NCBI GenBank assembly: GCA_029060755.1
Contig: JAIDTI010000084.1
Coordinates: 1-64,000, forward strand
From: Ruminococcus sp.
GTDB taxonomy: Bacteria > Bacillota > Clostridia > Oscillospirales > Ruminococcaceae
Direction: 5' to 3'
Length of the DNA stretch: 64,000 nucleotides
The notes beneath the pieces were generated by a model, which saw nothing but the letters and a program-made list of their open reading frames with translations, was not told the origin of the DNA and ran no database searches. Below, piece after piece: positions 27,646-37,176 of this stretch. Made by a program: the position numbers and the translations under genes. The first letter of the stretch is position 1, and the number at the start of each line of letters is the position of its first letter.

Positions 27646-27987
27646 TCAGAAGTTACCGCCGTTCCAGCCCCAGTCTTTTGTAGTATCGTACTTCACATAT
27701 ACTCTTGATTTCTGAATATCAAGTGTTTCGTTAAGTATATCGCAGATTTTTCTTGTAAGTACATTGTAAGCTGCTGAATTTTCTGTGCCGAATACACTTA
27801 CTTCAACCATTGCACAAGGAGCAGCATCACCCTTGAAATAAAGATTGAGACCGTCATCAATGGCAACCATGAGCCAGTCCTCTGATTTGCCCGGAATTGC
27901 CTCAATAGCTTTTCCAAATGCGGTTTTCAATGCAGTATTCTGTGCATCGTCAGTGATTACATTTGTCTTTAAATTAATAAATGGCAT
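27646..27987 (-). CDS. MIF/tautomerase superfamily protein
   Basis: MPFINLKTN (Pro after Met), EDWLMVAIDDG, C-terminal RVYVKYDTTKDWGWNGGNF as in MIF proteins. Confidence 0.85.
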   Translation of the reverse strand: MPFINLKTNVITDDAQNTALKTAFGKAIEAIPGKSEDWLMVAIDDGLNLYFKGDAAPCAMVEVSVFGTENSAAYNVLTRKICDILNETLDIQKSRVYVKYDTTKDWGWNGGNF

Positions 27988-28004
27988 GATTTTTCCTCCT
28001 GATA

Positions 28005-28670
28005 TTAAAAAATATATGTCTGCCCGTCTATTTCATAGATACAGGCAATAATTGGCTGATGATAGTTTGTAAGCTGATGATTTCCGCTTTCATCTTCAAA
28101 AGTGGTATATCCTCCGACTTCAATAGTTTTGCGTGACGTTATTTCTCCTGCATCGATTGCAGTAAGAATTTCATCACGAATCTGATAGTATGCCTGAAAA
28201 TCTTCATCATCAGAAGAATAACAGTTTGAAATGTTGATATAGTTTATACTTGTGTTTTCGCCTATATCTGTTTTAAGCATATTGCTGAGACTGTCAATAT
28301 ATTCATCGGCAGTTAACTCATACTGTCCGCAGAAATATTCAAGAAAGCCTGGATAATAGATACTTTTCAACAGTTCATGGTCGTTTGTATCAATTGCAAC
28401 AATATAATCATGAATCTTATATATTTCATTATATTTTATATTGCCCTCTGAATCTGAAAAATAACGCTTGTCAAAATCAACAGCAACTTTTATATTGTCA
28501 TCATTTGAATCTGAAAGTTCGCATAAAGTAGCACCATATGGCAAGTCTGATTCAGCAACATCACTGCTATCCATTCCAACCATGTTATTATGTTCAGATG
28601 ATGAGTTGCAGGCTGTCAATGCAAAAGTCGTTGTAAATGCGGTGATACCGCATAATACTTTTTTTATCAT
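28005..28670 (-). CDS. Putative lipoprotein
   Basis: Lipobox ALTAC; no assigned family. Confidence 0.75.
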   Translation of the reverse strand: MIKKVLCGITAFTTTFALTACNSSSEHNNMVGMDSSDVAESDLPYGATLCELSDSNDDNIKVAVDFDKRYFSDSEGNIKYNEIYKIHDYIVAIDTNDHELLKSIYYPGFLEYFCGQYELTADEYIDSLSNMLKTDIGENTSINYINISNCYSSDDEDFQAYYQIRDEILTAIDAGEITSRKTIEVGGYTTFEDESGNHQLTNYHQPIIACIYEIDGQTYIF

Positions 28671-28679
28671 AAAAACTCC

Positions 28680-29441
28680 TTAACCGAAAGTATAGTACTT
28701 GCCGTTTTTTTCAGCAAAAACAATATCCATTGCACTTATTATGCGGTGTTCTTCTCCGTCTTCGCCTTCCGCAATTACAAAGAAAGTGAAGTATTTCAGA
28801 CTGTCCGCCTGTTCGCTGATGTATGAATAGTAGTCCATGTCAAGTACATCATCAAGAAAGCTGAAAAATTTCTTAGTGAGTTCTTCTGTCGTTTCATCTT
28901 CATCAAGTTCAGCGGGTTCAGCTTTTAATCTTGTAATTTTGAAATTTCCTGAATGTTCTGTATCGTCTGATATGTCAAATTCGCCTGTTATCTGCTGAAT
29001 CATGAGGTTTCTTACGTTTTTACACTGCAATTCAAAAGAATCTTTCAGGCTGTATTCCTTGTCGTTGGAGCTGTAATTTTCAATCAGATATTTATTGTAT
29101 CTTTCAATATAATCAGATGCAAGGCACGACTTGTATAGTTCAAAGTCATTATTCTGAAATGATGTGAAATACTTTTCAAGCGTAAGCATTAATTCTGTAG
29201 GAATTTCAGATTCATCATAATAAAGTTTTATTCCGTTCTGGCTTATTCTATAACTTCCAAGTTCATATTCCTCACTGTTTTCATCTGGATTTATAATATC
29301 TGTGATACCATTTTCATTAAATTCAACTGTTTGAGATACGACGTTTTTTGATGATATATCTTCAGCTTTATCACATGAATTAAGTACAGTAAGAAATAAT
29401 GCAGATAAAAGAACAGCAGTAATTTTTTTTGTATTAAACAT
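28680..29441 (-). CDS. Putative lipoprotein
   Basis: Lipobox VLNSC; no assigned family. Confidence 0.75.
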   Translation of the reverse strand: MFNTKKITAVLLSALFLTVLNSCDKAEDISSKNVVSQTVEFNENGITDIINPDENSEEYELGSYRISQNGIKLYYDESEIPTELMLTLEKYFTSFQNNDFELYKSCLASDYIERYNKYLIENYSSNDKEYSLKDSFELQCKNVRNLMIQQITGEFDISDDTEHSGNFKITRLKAEPAELDEDETTEELTKKFFSFLDDVLDMDYYSYISEQADSLKYFTFFVIAEGEDGEEHRIISAMDIVFAEKNGKYYTFG

Positions 29442-29452
29442 AGCTCCTCCGA

Positions 29453-30103
29453 TTATAATACAGATACAGCAAGCCCCTTTTCAGTTGCCCACTTATATAT
29501 GGCAGAGTTTTCATCTGCATATATGGTAAGATTCGGCAGTTCTTCCAGTCCCCATTCTGTATATTCAAGATTCGGATTGTTTATAGTAAGTGATGTCATA
29601 CTTTCACAAGCTGTAAAAGCCTCCATTGCTATTGACTCAACAGCTGACGGTATAACAAGTGATTCAAGACTTGTGCAGGAGACAAAAGCACCTCTTTCAA
29701 TTGCTGTGAGAGTTTCAGGCAGATTGATACTTTTCATAGATGCGCAATCCATAAATGCTCCCTGACATATAAGCTCTATTGTTTCGGGAAGCTGGACTGT
29801 TTCAATGTCATATTGTGCCTCAAAAGCATAGAATCCTATTTTTGTGACTGGTACACCATCTATTTCAGCAGGGACTTCAACTGCTGTCGAAGTTCCTGTA
29901 TATTTTGTTATTGTAGCAGAATTGTCAATGATTTCATATTCAAAATCTTCAATAGTCTCAATATCTCTTATTCTGTCTGTAGGAATTTCCTGTGTAACTT
30001 CCTGTGTTTCAGACTGTTCATTTGACGGACTGTCGATTTTTTTGTCTCCGCAGGACGATAAAAGAAAAAGACCTGCAAAAAGAAATGGTATTATTTTTTT
30101 CAT
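29453..30103 (-). CDS. BspA-type leucine-rich repeat lipoprotein
   Basis: Lipobox LLSSC; VTKIGFYAFEAQ, IELICQGAFMDC, LTAIERGAFVSC repeats. Confidence 0.85.
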   Translation of the reverse strand: MKKIIPFLFAGLFLLSSCGDKKIDSPSNEQSETQEVTQEIPTDRIRDIETIEDFEYEIIDNSATITKYTGTSTAVEVPAEIDGVPVTKIGFYAFEAQYDIETVQLPETIELICQGAFMDCASMKSINLPETLTAIERGAFVSCTSLESLVIPSAVESIAMEAFTACESMTSLTINNPNLEYTEWGLEELPNLTIYADENSAIYKWATEKGLAVSVL

Positions 30104-30143
30104 ATTATATCTCCATATTTTCTGTGGAATATGCTGTGAAATT

Positions 30144-31964
30144 TTATGACTTTGCTTTTACTTTTGCACGCTGAGAATTGCTGAGTATTCTTTTGCGGAT
30201 TCTGAGACTTTCAGGTGTAACTTCAAGAAGTTCGTCATCAGCAAGGAACTCAAGGCAGTCCTCAAGACTGAGTATGCGGTGTGGAACAAGTCTGAGTGCA
30301 TCATCACTTCCGCTTGCACGGGTGTTTGTGAGGTGCTTTCTCTTGCACACGTTTACAACAAGGTCATCAGTTTTCGGCGATGCTCCGACAATCATTCCTT
30401 CATATACCTGTGTACCTGCCGGAATGAAAAGTTGTCCACGCTCCTGCGCATTGAAAAGTCCGTATGTTACAGCTTCACCTGTTTCAAATGATACAAGTGA
30501 ACCTGTCTTTCTGCGCTCAATATCACCCTTGTATGGCTGATAATCCTCGAAAACGTGGCTCATAATGCCCTCGCCCTTTGTATCTGTAAGAAATTCACTC
30601 TTATAGCCGAATAATCCACGAGCAGGCACAAGAAATTCAATCCTCATACGACTGCCCTGCGGGTGCATTTCAACAAGTTCACCTTTACGGCTTCCTATTT
30701 TTTCCATTACAGAGCCGACATTGTCTTCAGGTACATCAATTACAAGTCGCTCAATCGGTTCAAGCTTTCTGCCGTCCTCGCCCTCTTTGTAGAGTACTCG
30801 TGGAGTTGATACAGCAAGTTCATAGCCCTCACGTCTCATATTTTCAATGAGTATAGAGAGGTGCATTTCTCCACGTCCTGCAACACGGAATGAATCTGTT
30901 GAGTCTGTTTCTTCTACACGAAGCGAAACGTCTTTGAGCAGTTCCTTGAAAAGTCTTTCACGGAGCTGTCTGGAGGTTACAAATTTTCCCTCACGTCCAG
31001 CAAACGGACTGTCGTTTACAGAAAAAGTCATCTCAACTGTAGGCTCACTGATTTTCACAAACGGAAGCGGTTCAGGAGTATCAACTGCGCATATAGTATC
31101 TCCTATTGTGATGTTGTCAATACCTGAAATCCATACAATATCACCCATTTGTGCAGATTCAACGGGTACACGCTGTAAGCCCTGAATCTGAAGAAGTGAG
31201 ACGATTTTTGAATTATAGTTTTTCTTTGAGCCTGTATAGTCGCATACTGTTACCTGCTGATTTACCTTGATATTGCCACGCACGATACGTCCTATGCCGA
31301 TACGTCCTACATAGTCGTTATAGTCGATAGAGGAAATAAGCATCTGCAACGGTTCTTCTTCATTACCCTGCGGTGGTTCAATGTAGTTTATGATAGTATT
31401 GAAAAGCGGTTTAAGGTCTGTACCTGCCTCATACTGACTGAGAGATGCTGTTCCGCTACGACCTGAGCAGAAAAGTATCGGGGATTCAAGCTGTTCATCA
31501 TTTGCATCAAGGTCAAGGAGCAATTCAAGTACTTCGTCACCAATTTCATCAAGTCTTGCGTCTGGACGGTCAATTTTGTTTACGACAACAATAATCTTGT
31601 GACCCATTTCAAGTGCTTTTGAAAGTACAAATCTTGTCTGGGGCATAGGACCTTCGGCAGCATCAACAAGCAGAAGTACGCCGTCTACCATTTCAAGTAC
31701 ACGCTCAACTTCTCCGCCGAAATCAGCGTGTCCGGGAGTGTCTATTATGTTGATTTTTATATCATTGTACATTACAGAAGTATTTTTTGCAAGGATAGTT
31801 ATACCACGCTCACGCTCAATATCGTTTGAATCCATAACACGCTCGGCAACTGACTGATTTTCACGGAAAACTCCGCCTTGTTTGAGCATTTCATCAACAA
31901 GAGTAGTTTTGCCATGGTCAACGTGGGCAATAATGGCAATATTTCTTAAATCTTCTCTAATCAT
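30144..31964 (-). CDS. typA: Translational GTPase TypA/BipA
   Basis: [34 protein letters not shown]; full-length TypA pattern. Confidence 0.96.
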   Translation of the reverse strand: MIREDLRNIAIIAHVDHGKTTLVDEMLKQGGVFRENQSVAERVMDSNDIERERGITILAKNTSVMYNDIKINIIDTPGHADFGGEVERVLEMVDGVLLLVDAAEGPMPQTRFVLSKALEMGHKIIVVVNKIDRPDARLDEIGDEVLELLLDLDANDEQLESPILFCSGRSGTASLSQYEAGTDLKPLFNTIINYIEPPQGNEEEPLQMLISSIDYNDYVGRIGIGRIVRGNIKVNQQVTVCDYTGSKKNYNSKIVSLLQIQGLQRVPVESAQMGDIVWISGIDNITIGDTICAVDTPEPLPFVKISEPTVEMTFSVNDSPFAGREGKFVTSRQLRERLFKELLKDVSLRVEETDSTDSFRVAGRGEMHLSILIENMRREGYELAVSTPRVLYKEGEDGRKLEPIERLVIDVPEDNVGSVMEKIGSRKGELVEMHPQGSRMRIEFLVPARGLFGYKSEFLTDTKGEGIMSHVFEDYQPYKGDIERRKTGSLVSFETGEAVTYGLFNAQERGQLFIPAGTQVYEGMIVGASPKTDDLVVNVCKRKHLTNTRASGSDDALRLVPHRILSLEDCLEFLADDELLEVTPESLRIRKRILSNSQRAKVKAKS

Positions 31965-32008
31965 TTTAAATTCCTCCAAAGGATAATTTATTCAGATAAT
32001 TTTATACA

Positions 32009-32374
32009 TCAACAGTACTCAATATATACTGTCAGATTATTTTCGCAGGCTTTTGTGAACATCTCAATAAGAAGTTTCAGCACCTCTTGACTTTTTGGAA
32101 ACTCAATCTTTGAAGTATCAATGTTCTTTAACTGCTGTGAAGCGGACTTAATATCAGGTACTTTCCAGTTGTCATTGTCAAAGTCAATGCACATATGATA
32201 GTATTCGGCAAGGCTTTCCCAACTGTTCTGAGCAGGTTCAATAGTTTCGATTATATCACAGAAATAACCACTCCATATGTGTATTTTTTCAATAGGGCAG
32301 TTCTTGTCATAAAGATAGAAAATATATTCAAATTCGCCCTCAAAATTTTCATAGTATCTGTAATTTTCAGTCAT
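32009..32374 (-). CDS. Hypothetical protein
   Basis: Acidic 121-aa ORF; no family recognised. Confidence 0.6.
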   Translation of the reverse strand: MTENYRYYENFEGEFEYIFYLYDKNCPIEKIHIWSGYFCDIIETIEPAQNSWESLAEYYHMCIDFDNDNWKVPDIKSASQQLKNIDTSKIEFPKSQEVLKLLIEMFTKACENNLTVYIEYC

Positions 32375-32454
32375 GGCTTAACCTCACAGCAGAATAAATA
32401 CATTTATGCACATTATATTATAATTTTCGTATAAATCCGCTTTTTTTTCGGGCA

Positions 32455-32481
32455 TAAAAAAAACCGCCTGACATTAAGCGG
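32455..32481 (-). terminator. Terminator of the tRNA cluster
   Basis: CCGC ttaatgtcag GCGG TTTTTTTT on the minus strand. Confidence 0.75.
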
Positions 32482-32507
32482 AGTTACTAAAGGTATTAAA
32501 GAAACTG

Positions 32508-32591
32508 GTGGGAGAGGATGGATTCGGACCATCGAAGCTAAAAAGCAACAGATTTACAGTCTGCCCCCTTTGGCCACTCGGGAACTCTCCC
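32508..32591 (-). tRNA. tRNA-Tyr(GTA)
   Basis: Minus strand GGGAGAG acceptor, anticodon GTA in gactGTAaatc, long variable arm, encoded CCA (32505-32507). Confidence 0.92.
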
Positions 32592-32635
32592 ATACAGATT
32601 TCAAAAAATTATCGGCACATTGACCGATAAAATGG

Positions 32636-32708
32636 AGCTGGTGGACGGACTCGAACCCCCGACCTGCTGATTACAAATCAGCTGCTCTACCAACTGAGCT
32701 ACACCAGC
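32636..32708 (-). tRNA. tRNA-Thr(TGT)
   Basis: Minus strand gctggtgtagctcagttggtagagcagctgatTTGTaatcagc...; CCA encoded. Confidence 0.93.
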
Positions 32709-32724
32709 TTAACTGACGATATTT

Positions 32725-32753
32725 ATTATATCACACTTTTTTTGATTTGTCAA
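32725..32753 (-). promoter_or_regulatory. tRNA-Thr promoter
   Basis: TTGACA-17 bp-TATAAT with TGA extended -10. Confidence 0.8.
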
Positions 32754-32809
32754 GTACTTTTTGAAAATTTTTTCAAAAAATTTTTTTGACTTGATTTATG
32801 TGATAGTGG

Positions 32810-32883
32810 TCGAGGCGACAGGACTCGAACCTGCGGCATCTTGGTCCCAAACCAAGCACTCTACCAAACTGAGTTACGCCTCG
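32810..32883 (-). tRNA. tRNA-Pro(TGG)
   Basis: Minus strand cgaggcgtaactcagtttggtagagtgcttggtTTGGgaccaag...; anticodon TGG; CCA encoded. Confidence 0.93.
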
Positions 32884-32897
32884 CTGACGACTTTTAT

Positions 32898-32926
32898 ATT
32901 ATATCAGCATTTTTTTGAAATGTCAA
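32898..32926 (-). promoter_or_regulatory. tRNA-Pro promoter
   Basis: TTGACA-17 bp-TATAAT with TGA extended -10. Confidence 0.8.
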
Positions 32927-33028
32927 GAGTTTTTCTGCTGATTTGTATATATGCACAAAAAAACGACATTTTTTTATTATAAATCAACAAAAAATAAAGG
33001 AGACTATAAAAAGTCCCCTCATTTACAA

Positions 33029-33286
33029 TTATTCTTCTTCAGAGATTTCGATTTCTTCAACTTCTTCAGTTGTTTCTTCTTCAACAGCTTCTTCTTCAGC
33101 AGTTTCTTCAGATTCCTTGTCCTCGTTGTCTGTTACATCAAATTCGATTTCATCATCATCAAATGAATCATAATCAAAATCATCATCATAATCAGAAACA
33201 TCATCTTTTTTCAAGATTTTTGAAACGATAACACCAGCAACAACAGCAATACCTGTAATAGCAATACCAATTAAAAATTTGTTCAT
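33029..33286 (-). CDS. Single-TM protein with highly acidic low-complexity tail
   Basis: MNKFLIGIAITGIAVVAGVIVSKILKK then ~60 residues mostly D/E. Confidence 0.65.
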   Translation of the reverse strand: MNKFLIGIAITGIAVVAGVIVSKILKKDDVSDYDDDFDYDSFDDDEIEFDVTDNEDKESEETAEEEAVEEETTEEVEEIEISEEE

Positions 33287-33390
33287 TGTAAATCCTCTTT
33301 TCTTTAGTAAATAATCCATATCGTAATGTTTTCAGCATCTACGATAAGCTACTTACTATTATATCACATATTTTTTGAAATTTCAACTGT

Positions 33391-34113
33391 TTACAGATTA
33401 TTTGTTAAAAACATCAAAATTGAGAGGGCAGAAATTGGTGCAGTTTCACAACGAAGTATTCTTTTTCCAAGCCAAATCTGTTCTGAGCCGTTAAAGATTG
33501 CATCATCAACCTCTGATTTTTCAAAACCGCCCTCGCTTCCTATGATTATTCCGACAGACTTCACATCTTTTAAATTAATATCCCTGAAATTTTTTCCGCC
33601 CTCTGCTTCATACAGAATCAATGCTTTGTCAAGACTTTTAATTTTTTCAAGAGCAGTCTGGTATGATATTATACCCGAAACATCAGGAATTATTCCACGT
33701 CCTGACTGTTTTGCGGCTTCTTCTGATATTTTGTTTAATCTTGCAAGCTTTTTTGCAAAATCTTTCTCTTTTGGACGTGAAATACAGCGTTTTGTAAGCA
33801 TGGGAACTATGTGAGATACACCAAGTTCGACACTTTTCTGAATGATATATTCAAGCTTGTCAAGTTTCGGGACAGCCTGAAAAAGTGTTACTTCAATATC
33901 GGGTTCGGATTCGCATTTCAGCTTTTCTTTCAGGTCAAGAAAAACAGTATCTTCTGTAATCTGCGATATTATGCAGTTGTAGTCTGTTCCTTTACAGCAG
34001 ACTGTTACTTCCTCGTCTGGCTTCATGCGGAGAGAACGCCCGATATGGCTCGCATTTTCGCCCGTCAATGTTATATTTTCTTCATCTATTTCATTTACAA
34101 AAAATCTTGGCAT
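33391..34113 (-). CDS. rsmE: 16S rRNA (uracil1498-N3)-methyltransferase
   Basis: RsmE pattern: NASHIGRSLRMKPDEEV; IIGSEGGFEKSEVD; LGKRILRCETAPISALSI. Confidence 0.92.
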   Translation of the reverse strand: MPRFFVNEIDEENITLTGENASHIGRSLRMKPDEEVTVCCKGTDYNCIISQITEDTVFLDLKEKLKCESEPDIEVTLFQAVPKLDKLEYIIQKSVELGVSHIVPMLTKRCISRPKEKDFAKKLARLNKISEEAAKQSGRGIIPDVSGIISYQTALEKIKSLDKALILYEAEGGKNFRDINLKDVKSVGIIIGSEGGFEKSEVDDAIFNGSEQIWLGKRILRCETAPISALSILMFLTNNL

Positions 34114-34310
34114 AATACACCTCTTTCCATATGATAATTAGATTATATCACTTTTGCTTTTGTTTTGCAAGATGTTTTTTATATATTTTTTTATTTATTT
34201 ATAATCGGTTCATATTTTTAGAGACATTAACAAATTTTTGATGTGAATTTATACAAATTAAACAATGCTTTTTCGTTCAATACGGAGAAATCGGCAAAAA
34301 AGGCTCGTTT

Positions 34311-34374
34311 TAACCAATTTTTAACCGTATTGTAACCAAATAGTAACCCAAAGTATGAACAAATTGTGTATAAT
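34311..34374 (+). promoter_or_regulatory. GH9 promoter with four 11-bp-phased TAACC repeats
   Basis: TAACC at 34311, 34322, 34333, 34344; TATAAT at 34369-34374; no recognisable -35. Confidence 0.65.
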
Positions 34375-34428
34375 GGAATCATAGAAAAAAACAAGTCAGT
34401 CGCTGACTTAGAAAGAAGTGTGATATTT

Positions 34429-37119
34429 ATGTCAAAGAAGTTAAACAAAATCAAGTCTGCTGTTCTTGGCGGAATGATGGCAGCTGTTTCTGTTGCAGGT
34501 TCATTCTCTGCTGTAGTACCGTCAATGAGTGCTTCTGCTGCCGGTTCAGACGACTATGCAAAGCTCCTCCAGTATTCACTCTATTTTTATGATGCAAATA
34601 TGTGTGGTGAAGTAGGAACGAAGTCTGCTATGTCATGGCGTGGCAACTGCCATACAAGCGACGAAGTAACCGGCGGTTTCCATGATGCAGGCGACCACGC
34701 TATGTTCGGTCTTCCACAGGGCTACGCAGCATCAACTCTCGGCTGGAGCTACTATGAATTTAAAGATGCTTATGATGCTACAGGACAGGGCGAACATCTG
34801 AAAGCTATTACAGATTATTTCTGTGATTTCTTTAAGAAGTCAACAAAGCTCAGTGGTGACAGCGTTTCAAACTTCCTCTATCAGAAAGAGGACGGAAATG
34901 TTGACCATAGTTACTGGGGTGCGCCTGAAAATCAGACAGGTTCAAGAAAAATGTACTGGACTTCCAATGGTGCAAGCGATATTGCCGCAGATTATGCCGC
35001 AGCTCTTGCACTCAACTATTTAAACTTCGGCAATGCAGAAGATTTGAAGTATGCAGAGGCTCTTTATAAGTTCTCTACTCAGAATAATCAGGTTGCTACA
35101 GATGGTCCTTATGGCTTCTATAATTCATCAAGCTGTGTTGACGAACAAGCTAACGCAGCAGGCTGGCTCTATCTTGCTACAAAAAATGAATCATACAAGA
35201 ATGACTGTGCAAGCAAGCAGGCTCAGTATCTCGGCTGGGTTGACGGCTGGGAAAACAGAGAACTCGGTGCAGCTTGTGTATATGCTCATATCACTAATGA
35301 CTGGAGCAAGGTAAATGACTGGATTGGCGGAAAAGCTAACGGAAATGGTTATTTCTTCCTTGATAAGTGGGGCAGTGCAAGAATCAACTGTTCAATGCAG
35401 TTTACTGCTCTTGTAGCTTCAAAGAACTCAAGTGCAGACTATACAAACTGGTGTAAAGGTCAGATGAACTTTATTACAGGCGATAACCCCGCAAATACCT
35501 GCTTTGTTGTTGGATTTGCACCTAATTCAGCTAAGAATCCTCACCACAGAGGAGCCTCAGGTTTCAACTCATATGATGAATTTAACGGCGAAGCACACCC
35601 GCAGTCAATCAGTCCTAACGGTCACAGCCTTATCGGTGCGCTTGTCGGCGGTCCTACAGATGCTTCAGGCGGTGGATATTCAGATGATATGAATGACTAT
35701 GTAGCAAATGAAGTTGCTCTTGACTATAATGCAGGTCTTGTCGGTGCAGCTGCTGGTCTTTACTCTGTATATAAAACAGGTTCAACTGTTTCAAGCATTG
35801 AAGGTGTAGACAAGATTTACAGCGGTTCTGTTAATCCTGTTCAGACAACAACACAACAGCCGATACAGACAACAACATCATCATCTCAACAAGGTCAGAA
35901 TACAACAGTAACTACAACTCAGGGCGGCGGTTCATCATCATCAGGCGGTGCATTTGAGGCAAAACTCAATCAGAAAGTTGACTATACAGCACTTCCTAAA
36001 GATGATAAGATGATTGGCTGGAAATGGGCAGACCTCGGTGTTACAAGTGGAAAGCCTACAAAGGTTGAAATCAACATCTCTGCAAACGGAAATATCGGCA
36101 AATGGCAAGGTGCTTTCGGTTCATCTACAAGTGTACAGCCTGATTACTGGACGCAGACAGAGGAAATGCAGGAAACTTTCAACGGAAATACAGGTACTAT
36201 TACATGGGATATAAGCAAAGCTGATTCAGATATAATCCAGACAAAGTACAACGGCGAACTCAAATTCGGTATCTGGTGGATTGACTGTCAGCAGTTTACA
36301 ATTGACTCAATCAAGGTTTACACAGACGGTGCAGGCGGTTCATCTGTTGTAAATACAACAACTCCAGTAAATACAACACAAACTCCGTCAAATACAACAA
36401 CTCCTGGCGGTTCATCATCAAACGGTGCAACTGAAGCAAAACTCAATCAGAAAGTTGACTATACAGCACTTCCTAAAGATGACAAGATGATTGGCTGGAA
36501 ATGGGCAGACCTCGGTGTTACAAGCGGAAAGCCTACAAAGGTTGAAATCAATATCTCTGCAAACGGAAATATCGGCAAATGGCAGGGTGCTTTCGGTTCA
36601 TCTACAAGTGTACAGCCTGGTTACTGGACACAGACAGATGATATGCAGCAAACTTTCAACGGAAATACAGCTACTATTACATGGGATATAAGCAAAGCTG
36701 ATTCAGAGATAATCCAGACAAAGTACAACGGCGAACTCAAATTCGGTATCTGGTGGATTGACTGTCAGCAGTTTACAATTGATTCAATCAAGGTTTATAC
36801 AGACGGTGCAGGCTCATCTGCTGTAAATACAACAACTACAACAAGAACAACAACAACTACAACAACTGTTACAACACAAGGCGGAAACAGTGGCGCAGTT
36901 ACACTTCTTGGCGATGCTAACGGCGACGGTCAGGTTAATATTGCTGATGCTACAGCTATTGTACAGTATCTTGGAAACAGAGACAAATATCCTCTTGATT
37001 CTATGGCAAATGCAGACTGCTGTAATCAGGGTGACGGTGTAACTGGTCTTGATGCTCTTGCTATTCAGAAAATTGAAGCAGGTATGTACAAAGTAAGTGA
37101 CCTCCCTGTAAGAGAATAA
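34429..37119 (+). CDS. Cellulosomal endoglucanase: signal peptide - GH9 - CBM79-like - CBM79-like - dockerin
   Basis: GH9 text (GFHDAGDHAMFGLPQGYAASTLGW, NPHHRGASG, DYVANEVALDYNAGLVGAAAGLY); two WKWADLGVTSGKPTKVEINISANGNIGKWQGAFGSSTSVQP modules; dockerin GDANGDGQVNIADATAIVQYLG. Start ATG 34429; the ORF-track extension to 34366 covers the -10. Confidence 0.92.
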   Translation: MSKKLNKIKSAVLGGMMAAVSVAGSFSAVVPSMSASAAGSDDYAKLLQYSLYFYDANMCGEVGTKSAMSWRGNCHTSDEVTGGFHDAGDHAMFGLPQGYAASTLGWSYYEFKDAYDATGQGEHLKAITDYFCDFFKKSTKLSGDSVSNFLYQKEDGNVDHSYWGAPENQTGSRKMYWTSNGASDIAADYAAALALNYLNFGNAEDLKYAEALYKFSTQNNQVATDGPYGFYNSSSCVDEQANAAGWLYLATKNESYKNDCASKQAQYLGWVDGWENRELGAACVYAHITNDWSKVNDWIGGKANGNGYFFLDKWGSARINCSMQFTALVASKNSSADYTNWCKGQMNFITGDNPANTCFVVGFAPNSAKNPHHRGASGFNSYDEFNGEAHPQSISPNGHSLIGALVGGPTDASGGGYSDDMNDYVANEVALDYNAGLVGAAAGLYSVYKTGSTVSSIEGVDKIYSGSVNPVQTTTQQPIQTTTSSSQQGQNTTVTTTQGGGSSSSGGAFEAKLNQKVDYTALPKDDKMIGWKWADLGVTSGKPTKVEINISANGNIGKWQGAFGSSTSVQPDYWTQTEEMQETFNGNTGTITWDISKADSDIIQTKYNGELKFGIWWIDCQQFTIDSIKVYTDGAGGSSVVNTTTPVNTTQTPSNTTTPGGSSSNGATEAKLNQKVDYTALPKDDKMIGWKWADLGVTSGKPTKVEINISANGNIGKWQGAFGSSTSVQPGYWTQTDDMQQTFNGNTATITWDISKADSEIIQTKYNGELKFGIWWIDCQQFTIDSIKVYTDGAGSSAVNTTTTTRTTTTTTTVTTQGGNSGAVTLLGDANGDGQVNIADATAIVQYLGNRDKYPLDSMANADCCNQGDGVTGLDALAIQKIEAGMYKVSDLPVRE
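35959..36821 (+). repeat. Tandem duplication of CBM module, 477-bp period
   Basis: GCAAAACTCAATCAGAAAGTTGAC... at 35959 and 36436; nearly identical at DNA level through ACAGACGGTGCAGG. Confidence 0.93.
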
Positions 37120-37176
37120 TAGAAATAATATATGGTACTGCTTATAACGGCAGTACCATATTTTTTAGGAGAATAT

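Noticed and set aside
32761-32791. A/T palindrome TTGAAAATTTTTTCAAAAAATTTTTTT as a regulatory element
   Set aside because: Between two tRNA genes; simplest explanation is an A/T-rich weak terminator of tRNA-Pro upstream of the tRNA-Thr promoter.
32943-33173. Ser-rich and Phe-rich plus-strand ORFs (76 and 71 aa)
   Set aside because: They are antisense to the acidic-protein gene; the low complexity reflects its GAA/GAT codons.
34366-34428. N-terminal extension of the GH9 ORF (MYNGIIEKNKSVADLERSVIF)
   Set aside because: It overlaps the TATAAT and 5' leader; the signal peptide starts at MSKKLNK (34429).
35959-36821. Repeat considered as CRISPR or satellite
   Set aside because: Two in-frame 477-bp protein modules, no short direct repeats with unique spacers.
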